This document shows, piece after piece, positions 16,028-25,380 of a stretch of DNA of 64,000 nucleotides. Position 1 is the stretch's first letter. Each line of letters opens with the position of its first letter. The notes under the pieces were generated by a model that did no database searches, was not told the origin of the DNA, and saw only the letters and a program-made list of their open reading frames with translations. The DNA comes from Chitinophaga sp. (lineage in GTDB: Bacteria; Bacteroidota; Bacteroidia; Chitinophagales; Chitinophagaceae), in the NCBI RefSeq assembly GCF_019236475.1, contig NZ_JAFAIX010000012.1, positions 744,001-808,000 of the forward strand, read 5' to 3'. Made by a program: the position numbers and the translations under genes.

Positions 16028-16330
16028 TTATTTTATCGCATTCGCTACCATTATCATCACATTACTCACATTGTGAAATACCACTGGCATCACTAGTGAT
16101 CCGCTTTTAACCCTGATCCATGCATACACTAACCCACTGAACAATAACCAAAGCTGCCATAACTGAACTGAATGCTAAAATGATGGGTCAGGGAAAAACT
16201 GTGGCCAAGTGCAAAGAGAATGGATACTATCCACAAGACAATGAAATGCAATATAAACAGCCAGGATAATTTTATATCAGGACAAGGAAGTATCAATATT
16301 GCAGGAAGCAATGATAATAATCACGAAAAG
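16028..16330 (-). pseudogene. Frameshifted remnant of a CPBP-family membrane protease
   Basis: On the minus strand one frame reads LWIVSILFALGHSFS, the central helix of CPBP (CAAX-type) intramembrane proteases. The next frame continues GLVYAWIRVKSGSLVMPVVF and then HNVSNVMMMV, which is the family's last conserved part, down to a stop at 16028. A frameshift near 16145-16160 separates them, and the N-terminal half with the glutamate motif is not recognisable. CPBP proteins occur as immunity or leader-processing proteins in peptide clusters, but this one is broken. Confidence 0.7.
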
Positions 16331-16674
16331 ATGGTGCTTGAAAAGTCCATGGGGAAATAGATTTAAATTGAAATTTCTAGGGGTTATATTATAAAATTTC
16401 GATAGGTAAATCCCATTGCAACGTAAAGTCTTTACACCTGACAAATCTATCCTTTCTGGTATGCACCTCCATTATTTTATTCGATCAATTATCGACCGGA
16501 CTTGATGCTGGATACTTTTTGCAAACTGTCGGCCTCCCATCAAGGGCTGCTAACTTATCTGGATTCCTATTACTTGATTTACCCACCTAAATGGTTGCAT
16601 GACAAGAAAAAAAGCCTTAGTTTTATCCCTAACCGGATAGAAATCCGATCGCTGGAAATTTGTAGCACTGCCAT
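16331..16674. other. Intergenic region with no gene seen
   Basis: About 340 bases. Only a short open frame (from 16502) with no recognisable sequence runs into the sigma gene in another frame. It presumably holds the sigma-factor promoter, but no clear -33/-7 pair was found. Confidence 0.6.
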
Positions 16675-17277
16675 TTGTCAACTAAAAGCATATATAACGA
16701 ACGAAGCCTGTTACTGCAGGCATCCAGAGGGAACCGAGAAGCATTTACTGAATTATATTCCTTCCACCTGGATGCTGTAACGCAGTACATCCATCTATTT
16801 ACCAGGTCCCAGGATGAAACAGATGAAATCATCCAGGATGTTTTTGTACGTATCTGGGAACAACGAGAAAAACTCGCAGAAATCACTTCTTTTCAATCCT
16901 ATATCGCTAAATCTGCCAGAAACAGACTGCTGGATCAAATCCGCCATCAACAGGTAAGAAAGGCTGCTATCGTGGATCTGCAACAAAGGGAATTGGATGC
17001 GGAAACCCCGGAGGATATTTGGAACTATCGCTACATCTATGAAAAAGTACAACGACAAATAGCTGCATTACCTACCCAATGTCAGCACGTTTTCCGCCTC
17101 AGCGTGGAAAAAGGATTGAGCCTTGATGAAATAGCTGCGGAACTGCAGATCTCAAAGTCTGGTGTCAAAAACCAATTGTATAAAGCCCAAAAGCTTGTAC
17201 GCCAATGTTTTGAAGAGAAAGATACCATCGCTTTCATGGTTTTTCTCCTCTCCCTCCCCTCTTTTTATTCCATCTAA
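16675..17277 (+). CDS. ECF sigma factor (FecI/RpoE-like)
   Basis: A 200-residue ECF sigma factor. Region 2 is at about 20-95 (REAFTELYSFHLDAVTQYI, then EIIQDVFVRIWEQREKL). Region 4 is at about 130-185 (ALPTQCQHVFRLSVEKGLS, DEIAAELQISKSGVKNQLYK). The first in-frame start after a stop is TTG at 16675; there is no ATG near the N-terminus, so a TTG start is accepted. The gene is followed by FecR and an STN-containing SusC, the usual trans-envelope signalling set of Bacteroidota. The sigma factor should drive the SusC operon when the FecR partner is signalled. Confidence 0.92.
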   Translation: MSTKSIYNERSLLLQASRGNREAFTELYSFHLDAVTQYIHLFTRSQDETDEIIQDVFVRIWEQREKLAEITSFQSYIAKSARNRLLDQIRHQQVRKAAIVDLQQRELDAETPEDIWNYRYIYEKVQRQIAALPTQCQHVFRLSVEKGLSLDEIAAELQISKSGVKNQLYKAQKLVRQCFEEKDTIAFMVFLLSLPSFYSI

Positions 17278-17349
17278 AAAAAATTTTTTTTCAGACGTGT
17301 CTTTTTGATTTCCTGAAACGTCCTTTAAGCAGGACACTTATTCCCGTTT

Positions 17350-18540
17350 ATGACTAAGGAACAATTAGACACCTTTTTGAAAGACTATGCCGCTGGTAAT
17401 TACTCTCAGCAGGAATACCAGGCATTCCGCCACTGGATGGCTTCTGCCTCCGCAGCGGAACAACTGGAAGTACTGGATAAGTATGGTGAACAATTGTCTG
17501 ATGTCCCAGGAATTCCCTCCATGGACTTACGTCGTATAGCCATGATTGAACGTGCCCTCGATGATGCGGATCTGGAAAAAAAGGACTCTTCCGCCCGTAT
17601 AGTTGTCTTTCGGAAATGGTGGGCGGCCGCTGCTATTCTTATTTTGATTGGTGCAGGAACAGCCCTGCTGCTGCATAAAGGGAAAGCAAAATCCGTGGAA
17701 ATCGCTCACAAGGTAGATATGCCTCCCGGAAAAGACGGGGCTATACTCACTCTTGGAGATGGTTCCAGAGTGGTACTGGATAGTCTGGGTAACGGTATCG
17801 TAGCACATCAAAATGGTTCCAGTGTGGTATTGGATAGCGGTAAAATCGGCTATGCGTTGGCGAATGCGAATGAGAACAGGGAGCCACAGTTTAATATCTT
17901 GTCTACTCCAGTAGGTCGTCAGTTTAAGGTGGTACTGCCAGATGGAACAAACGTATGGCTGAACGCACAAAGCACTGTGAAATATCCCACCTTTTTTAAA
18001 GGAGACGATCGCATTGTAGAGGTGACAGGGGAAGTGTATATGGAAGTTGCACCGGATGAAAAGCATCCGTTTAAAGTGAACATCAAACGTGCAGATAAAC
18101 ACGCAGCCCTGGTAGAAGTACTGGGTACACATTTTAATATTAATGCGTATCCAGATGAAAGCACTTGCCGGATCACTTTAGTACAAGGTGCTGTGATGGT
18201 ATCTGCTGCTGATAATGCAAAGAAAGAAATATTAAAGCCCGACCAACAGGCTTCTATATCCGAAACACAACAAATTAGTATTCAATATGCTAATACCGAA
18301 AGTGTGACGGCTTGGAAAAATGGTTACTTCGATTTTGAAGATAACGATCTACCAACGCTTACACGTCAATTAACACGGTGGTATGGCGTCGAAACCAAAA
18401 TCACAGAAAAAGTATCAGAAACAAGGGTAGGCGGTAAAATTAGCAGAAACCTGATGTTGGCCGATATGATCAAAGTGCTGAATCAGGCGGGTGTACGTTG
18501 CCGCATAGAAGACTATAATAAATTAGTATTCGTCCCTTAG
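17350..18540 (+). CDS. FecR-family anti-sigma factor
   Basis: A 396-residue protein with a cytoplasmic sigma-binding part (about 1-90), one membrane helix (about 94-112, WWAAAAILILIGAGTALLL) and a periplasmic FecR domain (about 185-285, VVLPDGTNVWLNAQSTVKY and EVTGEVYMEVA, LVEVLGTHFNINAY). The C-terminal DUF4974 domain covers about 325-396. FecR proteins hold the ECF sigma factor and receive the signal from the STN domain of the cognate outer-membrane transporter. It lies 72 bases after the sigma gene and 268 bases before SusC. Confidence 0.94.
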   Translation: MTKEQLDTFLKDYAAGNYSQQEYQAFRHWMASASAAEQLEVLDKYGEQLSDVPGIPSMDLRRIAMIERALDDADLEKKDSSARIVVFRKWWAAAAILILIGAGTALLLHKGKAKSVEIAHKVDMPPGKDGAILTLGDGSRVVLDSLGNGIVAHQNGSSVVLDSGKIGYALANANENREPQFNILSTPVGRQFKVVLPDGTNVWLNAQSTVKYPTFFKGDDRIVEVTGEVYMEVAPDEKHPFKVNIKRADKHAALVEVLGTHFNINAYPDESTCRITLVQGAVMVSAADNAKKEILKPDQQASISETQQISIQYANTESVTAWKNGYFDFEDNDLPTLTRQLTRWYGVETKITEKVSETRVGGKISRNLMLADMIKVLNQAGVRCRIEDYNKLVFVP

Positions 18541-18808
18541 TCTGCCCTATTCTATTATTTGAGTCAGTTGTTTAGTTATGAAGATGTAAGTAGCATAAAA
18601 TCTAGGTCAGCCAAAATGAGTGCCTGTTGCCATACAAGCTATGGGGGAAATAGTGTCACTTCACTAATTATTTAATTTTTAAACAGTAAATACGGAACAG
18701 ACAGTCATGAAAAACCGGAAGTGTTAGGACCACTCCCGGTGAACGTTTGAATGAAGTCTGGTCGAATGAAACCAATTTTTTAAACAACCAATTAAAACAA
18801 TCAAACTA

Positions 18809-21800
18809 ATGCAATTTATGCAAAAAAATGCTAATTGTAGTTGGTATGCTATGCCCGGAAACGTAGTGCCGGTCGACTCGCACCACGGGGCCGAAACCTG
18901 TGGGAATGCAGAGGGCGCGGTATTGGTAAATCGGCATATCCCGGCTAAGGGTATGGGTACCGGACTAAGAAAACTGCTGATTACCATGAAACTGACAGCG
19001 TTATTTATCCTAGTATCCATTATGCAGGTAGCGGCGGAAGTAAAGGCTCAGAATATTACTTTCAGTGCCCAAAAAGTTAGTCTGCACAAGGTATTTGCTG
19101 CTATCGAAAAGCAGACAGGATATTTGGTTTTTTATAAAAAGGATGTTTTACAGCGTTCCCATGAGGTGTCTGTAAATGCGAAAGATCTGCCATTGAGTAC
19201 ATTCATGGAAGAGGTGTTGAAAGATCAGCCTATTGACTATGAGATGTTGTCTAAAACCATCATTCTAACTGTCAAAAATGAAAAAGAGACCACTGTAGGG
19301 AATACTGTTCAACAACAGACTCCTCGTACAGGTAAAGTAACCGACAAAAAAGGTACGCCGTTGATAGGTGTATCTGTACAGGTGAAAGGCATGTCTCGTG
19401 GTGTGATCACTGGCGCAGATGGTCACTTTTCCGTCACAGCAGGGAACAATGATATCCTGGTGTTTAATTTCATCGGATTTAAGCCTCATGAACTGACAGT
19501 AGGAGATAAAACAGCCTTCAATATAGTAATGGAGGAAAATGTTTCTGGTCTGAACGAGGTAATCGTAACAGGTTACCAAAGTGTGGCAAAGAAACTGTTT
19601 ACCGGTTCTGCTACCAATATCACCGGTGCAGACGTAAAACAGGACGGTGTGCTGGATGTAAGCCGCATGCTGGAAGGTAAAGTAGCCGGTGTATCCGTAC
19701 AGAACGTATCTGGTACTTTCGGTGCTGCTCCTAAAATTCGTGTAAGAGGCGCTACCTCTATCTCTGGTGAAAACAAGCCACTGTGGGTAATTGATAACGT
19801 AGTACTGGAAGATATCGTGAATATTACCAATGATCAGCTTTCCAGCGGTGATGCATTGACCCTCATTGGTTCCTCCGTTGCAGGTATCAATGCGGATGAT
19901 ATTGAAACCTTCACTATCCTGAAAGATGCGGCGGCTACTGCACAATACGGTGCCCGTGCGATGAACGGTGTAGTCGTAATTACCACCAAGAAAGGTCGTG
20001 CAGGTAATACCACTGTCAACTACAATGGTAACTTCTCCACCTTCCTCAAACCTGATTACAGCAATTTCAATATCATGAATTCTGCTGATCAGATGTCTGT
20101 TTATGCAGAGATGTACCGTAAAGGGAATTTAACATCTTCCATCGCTAACGGTAATAACGGTGGCGTATATGCGAAAATGTACCAGATGTTGAAACAATAT
20201 GATGAGACATCCGGTAAATTTGGCCTCGAAAATACCCCTGAAGCAAGGACTGCTTTCCTCCAGCGCTATGCAAAAGCAAATACTGACTGGTTTGGTCTGC
20301 TCTTCAGAAACTCTTTTGTACAGGAACATTCCCTGAGTATTTCCTCTGGTACAGAAAAAGCACAGCATTATTTCTCTCTGGGATATTACAATGATAATGG
20401 TTGGTCTATCGCTGATCGCGTGAGCAGATATACAGCTAACCTGAATGGACAGTACAACCTGACCAATCGCCTGACTGCCAAAGTAATTGTTAACGGATCT
20501 ATCAGACAGCAACGCGCTCCTGGTACTCAAGGAAGATCCAGCAACGTAGTGGAAGGCGTTTATACGAGAGATTTTGATATCAACCCTTACAGCTATGCGC
20601 TGAACACCAGCCGTACCATGACTGCCTATGATGAAAATGGTAACCTGGAATATTTCAATCGCAACTACGCTCCTTTCAATATCATCAATGAGCTGAAAAA
20701 TAACGCGATCAACCTGGACATGTTGGATACAAAAATCCAGGGTGAACTAGGTTACAAGATCTCGAAAGACTTCAACTTCAGAACTATTGGTGCTATCCGT
20801 TTCGTAAAAACCACCCGTGAGAATTTAATCAATGAAAATTCTAACATGGCGCTGGCTTATAGATATGCTCCAAACTCAACTGTAGCGGGTATCAACCAAT
20901 TCCTGTACTTAGATCCAGACCATCCAGAAATTACAGTAAAAGTTCCTGTATTACCACAAGGAGGATTCTATAACAGAAATGATGATAAGCTGACGAACTA
21001 TTATGTGCGTAACCAGCTCGAGTTCCACCGTGATATCAACGAGAAACACAGTGTGAACGCGTTCCTCGGTCAGGAGATCAAGTATACTGATCGTCAGAAC
21101 AGCTATGCAAATGGTTATGGTTATCAATACGATAAAGGTGGTACTCCATTCACAGATTATCGCATTATCAAAATGTTGCTGGAAGGCGGATATAACTACT
21201 ATGGTATGAACCAGCAGTACGACAGATATGCTTCCTTCTTCGGTAACGTAAGCTATGGATATGACAACAAATATGTATTCCAGGGAACACTGCGTTACGA
21301 TGGATCCAACAGAATGGGTCAATCCAGAACAGCGCGCTGGCTGCCTACCTGGACAGTAAGTGCTGCCTGGAACCTCGACCAGGAAGAATTCCTGAAATAC
21401 ATGGATCATCTCAGCTTCCTGAAACTGCGTGCATCTTACGGTCTGACTGCAAGTATCGGTAGTGCTACCAACTCTAGTGTGGTGTTCCTGAACAACTCTA
21501 CGATCCGTCCAAGATTGTCAGAGGTAGAACCAAGAATTGTAATCGATCACCTGGAAAATGGAGAGCTGACCTGGGAAAAACAATATGAAGCCAACGTGGG
21601 TGTGGATGCCGGTTTCTGGGGCGATAAATTGAGTGTTTCTGCGGATGTATACCAACGTAATGGTTTTGATCTGGTAAGTGCACTGCGTACATCCGGTATT
21701 GGTGGTGAAGACACCAAACAGGCCAATTATGCAGACATGAAATCCTATGGCGCGGAAGTTACTGTTGGTGGCAGAATTATTAAAACCAAAACTTTCAACT

Positions 21801-22570
21801 GGTCTACCAACCTGACTTTCGGTTATAATAAGAATAAAATCACCAACCTGAAAAGCAAACCACGTATCTATGACCTGATCGTTCCAGAAGGCGGTGCTTC
21901 TGAGGGGCAGTCAGTTCGCGGACTGTATTCCATCAACTTCAAGGGCCTGGATCCTATTGGTAAACCATGGTTTATAGATGAAAATGGCCAGGTGTCCAAC
22001 GGAGTGTATGTTCAAAGTACCAACAAGAATTACCTGACCTATGAAGGTTCTGTGGATCCTATTGTTACCGGTGGATGGAATAACACATTCAACTACAAAA
22101 ACTTCACCCTGAATTTCTTCTTCTCTTACCAGGCAGGAAACAAAATCAGGTTGAATAATGCATTCCGACTGACTTATTCCGATGTAGATGCAATGCCTAA
22201 AGAATTCCTGGACAGATGGACATTACCAATGGATCAAACCCAGACGAATGTTCCATCCATTGCAGACTACCTCACTCGTAGTACTGTGGGTTCTGTTTAT
22301 CCTTATACCGTTTATAACTATACCTCTCAACGTGTGGCAGATGGTAGCTTCGTTCGTCTGAAACAATTGTCCCTGGCCTATAACCTGCCAGTACGCGTTG
22401 CAAAGCTGATCCGCGCCAATAACATGTCTGTGAAGCTGCAGGGTAATAACATCTGGCTGGTTTACGCAGATAAGAAACTGAAAGGTCAGGATCCTGAGTT
22501 CTTTACCTCTGGAGGTGTGGCACTCCCTGTTCCTCGACAATTCACGTTCACTTTAAAGGTTGGATTCTAA
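18809..22570 (+). CDS. SusC/RagA TonB-linked transporter with STN domain
   Basis: The frame from the first ATG gives 1253 residues. A signal peptide lies at about 60-81 (MKLTALFILVSIMQVAA), then an STN domain (about 82-155, which signals to FecR), a carboxypeptidase-like domain, the plug with TonB box region (LNEVIVTGYQ, GVSVQNVSG, AATAQYGARAMNGVVVITTK) and a 22-strand type barrel. It imports large substrates with the SusD partner that follows. The first 48 residues before MGTGLRKLLITMK are unusual for a signal peptide and start at 18809; the true start may be ATG 18953 or 18986. The substrate cannot be inferred from the sequence; the locus has no glycosidase and ends with a metallohydrolase. 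Confidence 0.93.
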   Translation: MQFMQKNANCSWYAMPGNVVPVDSHHGAETCGNAEGAVLVNRHIPAKGMGTGLRKLLITMKLTALFILVSIMQVAAEVKAQNITFSAQKVSLHKVFAAIEKQTGYLVFYKKDVLQRSHEVSVNAKDLPLSTFMEEVLKDQPIDYEMLSKTIILTVKNEKETTVGNTVQQQTPRTGKVTDKKGTPLIGVSVQVKGMSRGVITGADGHFSVTAGNNDILVFNFIGFKPHELTVGDKTAFNIVMEENVSGLNEVIVTGYQSVAKKLFTGSATNITGADVKQDGVLDVSRMLEGKVAGVSVQNVSGTFGAAPKIRVRGATSISGENKPLWVIDNVVLEDIVNITNDQLSSGDALTLIGSSVAGINADDIETFTILKDAAATAQYGARAMNGVVVITTKKGRAGNTTVNYNGNFSTFLKPDYSNFNIMNSADQMSVYAEMYRKGNLTSSIANGNNGGVYAKMYQMLKQYDETSGKFGLENTPEARTAFLQRYAKANTDWFGLLFRNSFVQEHSLSISSGTEKAQHYFSLGYYNDNGWSIADRVSRYTANLNGQYNLTNRLTAKVIVNGSIRQQRAPGTQGRSSNVVEGVYTRDFDINPYSYALNTSRTMTAYDENGNLEYFNRNYAPFNIINELKNNAINLDMLDTKIQGELGYKISKDFNFRTIGAIRFVKTTRENLINENSNMALAYRYAPNSTVAGINQFLYLDPDHPEITVKVPVLPQGGFYNRNDDKLTNYYVRNQLEFHRDINEKHSVNAFLGQEIKYTDRQNSYANGYGYQYDKGGTPFTDYRIIKMLLEGGYNYYGMNQQYDRYASFFGNVSYGYDNKYVFQGTLRYDGSNRMGQSRTARWLPTWTVSAAWNLDQEEFLKYMDHLSFLKLRASYGLTASIGSATNSSVVFLNNSTIRPRLSEVEPRIVIDHLENGELTWEKQYEANVGVDAGFWGDKLSVSADVYQRNGFDLVSALRTSGIGGEDTKQANYADMKSYGAEVTVGGRIIKTKTFNWSTNLTFGYNKNKITNLKSKPRIYDLIVPEGGASEGQSVRGLYSINFKGLDPIGKPWFIDENGQVSNGVYVQSTNKNYLTYEGSVDPIVTGGWNNTFNYKNFTLNFFFSYQAGNKIRLNNAFRLTYSDVDAMPKEFLDRWTLPMDQTQTNVPSIADYLTRSTVGSVYPYTVYNYTSQRVADGSFVRLKQLSLAYNLPVRVAKLIRANNMSVKLQGNNIWLVYADKKLKGQDPEFFTSGGVALPVPRQFTFTLKVGF

Positions 22571-22581
22571 ATGTGTCTATT

Positions 22582-24033
22582 ATGAAAAAAAGATATTTAT
22601 ATATAGCTGCTGTAGCACTTTTAGCCGGCACTGGCTGCAGTAAGTACCTGGAGCAGGCTCCCGACCAGCGGGCAACGCTGAATACGCCGGAAAAGGTATC
22701 AGAATTATTGGTGACAGCTTATCCTGCCGCCACCTATAACACATTTGCAGAAGCGATGTCTGATAATCCCATCGATCTGGGTATTACTGGTATACAAGAT
22801 CCAAAAAATGCGGACGCATATTTCTGGAAAGACATCACCTCCACCGCCCAGGATGGACCAAACTATTATTGGAATGCCTGCTACTCTGCCATCGCATCGG
22901 CCAACCAGGCCCTGGAAGTCTGCAATAATGCAGCTAATCCAGCAGCTTACGCCGGACAGAAAGGAGAGGCATTGGTAGCCAGAGCTTACTCCCACTTTAT
23001 GCTGGTGTGCCTGTATGCGAAAGCATATGATCCGGCTACAGCAGCCCAGGATCAGGGTATTCCTTATGTAACCAGTCCTGAGAAAGTTGTTATTAAACAG
23101 TATGATCGTAAAACTGTAGCATACGTTTATGAGATGATCGAAAAGGATCTGAAAGAAGGTATTCCTTTACTGAATGATAAATATGCTGTTCCTGCATATC
23201 ACTTCACCAGGAAAGCTGCGCATGCTTTCGCATCCCGTTTTTACCTCTGGAAACGCGATTACGATAAAGTAATAGAAGAAGCCAACCTTGCATTTCCATC
23301 GAATGACTTTGCAGCGAATGTAAGACCATGGCTGAACTATCAAGGTGGTAGCGTTACCACTACAGACTTACAGAACTTCTATACCAACGCTACGAATCCG
23401 GGCAATCTGCTGTTGGGCGAAGCGGTATCTAGCTATGGCGTCTACTATGCCAGATATCAATACGCTATGTCTCAGAACAGATGTGTACAGATTATCAGTC
23501 CATTTGGAAACCAATGGAATGCGCTCAAAGTATACAGCTACAGCCAAACCTTCTATTTCGTGATGAAATATCTTCCTTATTTCAAACGTACCAGCATCAA
23601 TGCCAATACCGGTGTTTATTATACCATGATGCCGTTACTAACGACAGAAGAAACATTGCTGAACAGAGCAGAAGCAGCTATCAATAAAGAACAATATAGC
23701 GCTGCACTGGATGATATCAATACGTTGATTAAAGCACGTATCACAAACTATAATACGACTACTCACCTGATTACAGATACCCGTATTATGAACTATTATG
23801 CTTCCCGCACTACAGATAGAAAGGAGGCTTACCGGTTTGCATTATTGGATGTAAAACGTGCGGAGTTTGTGACGGAAGGTATGAGATGGATGGATATCCT
23901 TCGTCTGAAAATGCCTGTGACACATACTACTATCAGAGGCGAAGTATTTGAACTGGCTGCGGACGACAAACGTAAACTGTTACAATTGCCGGAAGAAGTT
24001 ACCTTATCCGGTGTACCTCTTAACCCTCGTTAA
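22582..24033 (+). CDS. SusD/RagB outer-membrane lipoprotein
   Basis: A 483-residue lipoprotein beginning MKKRYLYIAAVALLAGTGCS, with the lipobox cysteine near residue 19. The SusD fold shows in the TPR-like N-terminal half (NACYSAIASANQALEVC, GEALVARAYSHFMLVCLY) and the C-terminal segment (YRFALLDVKRAEFVTEGMRW, RLKMPVTH). It caps the SusC barrel and binds the substrate at the cell surface. A GTG nine bases upstream is also in frame, but the ATG at 22582 fits the signal peptide. It begins 11 bases after SusC ends. Confidence 0.95.
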   Translation: MKKRYLYIAAVALLAGTGCSKYLEQAPDQRATLNTPEKVSELLVTAYPAATYNTFAEAMSDNPIDLGITGIQDPKNADAYFWKDITSTAQDGPNYYWNACYSAIASANQALEVCNNAANPAAYAGQKGEALVARAYSHFMLVCLYAKAYDPATAAQDQGIPYVTSPEKVVIKQYDRKTVAYVYEMIEKDLKEGIPLLNDKYAVPAYHFTRKAAHAFASRFYLWKRDYDKVIEEANLAFPSNDFAANVRPWLNYQGGSVTTTDLQNFYTNATNPGNLLLGEAVSSYGVYYARYQYAMSQNRCVQIISPFGNQWNALKVYSYSQTFYFVMKYLPYFKRTSINANTGVYYTMMPLLTTEETLLNRAEAAINKEQYSAALDDINTLIKARITNYNTTTHLITDTRIMNYYASRTTDRKEAYRFALLDVKRAEFVTEGMRWMDILRLKMPVTHTTIRGEVFELAADDKRKLLQLPEEVTLSGVPLNPR

Positions 24034-24045
24034 TCTCCTGTAATT

Positions 24046-25380
24046 ATGAAAAAATATTTCTTTTTAATAATAGCATCTGCTGCAGTTACACTGGGTGCAT
24101 GTAAAAAATCAGAAGACGACCTGAACAAACCATTGGTTGGCCTGGGTGGTGATACCTGGACAAAAACTCCTTTGGATAACTGGTTGTATAACACCTTCAC
24201 CAAACCATATAACCTGGAAGTAAAGTACAGATGGGATGGTTCAGAGGTTGATCCTTCCAAAACACTGGTGCCGCCGGATACAGCAAGAATACGTCCACTC
24301 ATGGAAGTGGTTAACTCTGGCTGGATTTCACCATACATTGCGGAAAAAAATGCCAACTTCATCAAATTGTATTCCCCTAAACAGTACCTACTGGTAGGTA
24401 GTGTGGAATACAATACCGGTGGTACTGTAAAACTCGGTGAGGCAGAAGGTGGCTTCAGGGTTACACTGTATAATGTGAATAACTTCTCAAAAGCCAGTCG
24501 TTCTAACGTACAAGGTGTATTGAAGACCATTCACCACGAGTTTACACATATCCTGCATCAGACAATTATCTATCCAAAGGATTTTCCATTACTGACAGGT
24601 GGTAACTATACCGCTGACTGGAACAACCAACCACTGGCAGATGCTTATTCATATGGTTTCATTACCCAGTACTCCCGTGCAGCTCCTGAAGAAGATTTCG
24701 CTGAAATGACTTCTGTGATGCTTACCCTGGGACGTGGTGGTTATGAAGCAATATTAAAACAATCCGGTGTGAACGTAGCGATGATCCGTAAGAAGGAAGC
24801 TATCGTTGTTAGTTATTTCAAACAAAGCTGGGGCATTGATTTCACTGGCTTACAGACAAAAGTTCAGCAGGATCTTAATAGCTACTCTAATCCTCCGGTG
24901 TTTAACCAGATTGGATTCGGCAAGGCCTTTACATCCATTACCCTCAGTCCTGCTCTCGTTGGTGGACAGTCCGACAAATTCAACACGGCATGGGATGCGG
25001 CCAAAGCTGCTATTCTGAAAGTGAGTGCTGCTTCACAATACACATTGGAATCCATTAACGTGGTGTTCAATGCTGCCAATACCGTACAGTTGAAGTTTAA
25101 CTTCCGTGCTGCTGCTGGTTCCAGTGCAGGTACCTTGTATACCGGTACATTCACTTATGATAATGTGGCTAGCACTTCTGCGGAAACCTACACATTAGCA
25201 TACAACAGTGCTGATGCGAACGGGAATGTTATCGCGGCAGCCGCTAAACCACTGACAGACTTCTTTATCGGTGCGTTCAAGACTAAATACTTCTATGCTG
25301 CTGATGCGAAAGTAGAGTTCGGCGGATTGGTGAAAGCAGATGATGCTACCACATTCACATTTGGAACCTTAAATCTGTAA
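24046..25380 (+). CDS. Substrate import-associated zinc metallohydrolase lipoprotein
   Basis: A 444-residue lipoprotein (MKKYFFLIIASAAVTLGACK). The zinc motif HEFTH lies at about 166-170 (IHHEFTHILHQ), and a Glu-rich segment EEDFAEMTSVML after it may give the third ligand. This is the HExxH lipoprotein family found beside SusC/SusD pairs in Bacteroidota. It probably trims the substrate, perhaps a protein or peptide, at the cell surface. The C-terminal third resembles a beta-rich binding domain. It starts 12 bases after SusD and overlaps the next gene by one base. Confidence 0.88.
   Translation: MKKYFFLIIASAAVTLGACKKSEDDLNKPLVGLGGDTWTKTPLDNWLYNTFTKPYNLEVKYRWDGSEVDPSKTLVPPDTARIRPLMEVVNSGWISPYIAEKNANFIKLYSPKQYLLVGSVEYNTGGTVKLGEAEGGFRVTLYNVNNFSKASRSNVQGVLKTIHHEFTHILHQTIIYPKDFPLLTGGNYTADWNNQPLADAYSYGFITQYSRAAPEEDFAEMTSVMLTLGRGGYEAILKQSGVNVAMIRKKEAIVVSYFKQSWGIDFTGLQTKVQQDLNSYSNPPVFNQIGFGKAFTSITLSPALVGGQSDKFNTAWDAAKAAILKVSAASQYTLESINVVFNAANTVQLKFNFRAAAGSSAGTLYTGTFTYDNVASTSAETYTLAYNSADANGNVIAAAAKPLTDFFIGAFKTKYFYAADAKVEFGGLVKADDATTFTFGTLNL

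Noticed and set aside
16502..16780. 92-codon frame before the sigma factor
   Set aside because: Overlaps the sigma gene in another frame and has no recognisable sequence.
19265..19945. 226-codon frame antisense to the STN-type SusC
   Set aside because: Shadow of the SusC plug region; no start signal or motif.
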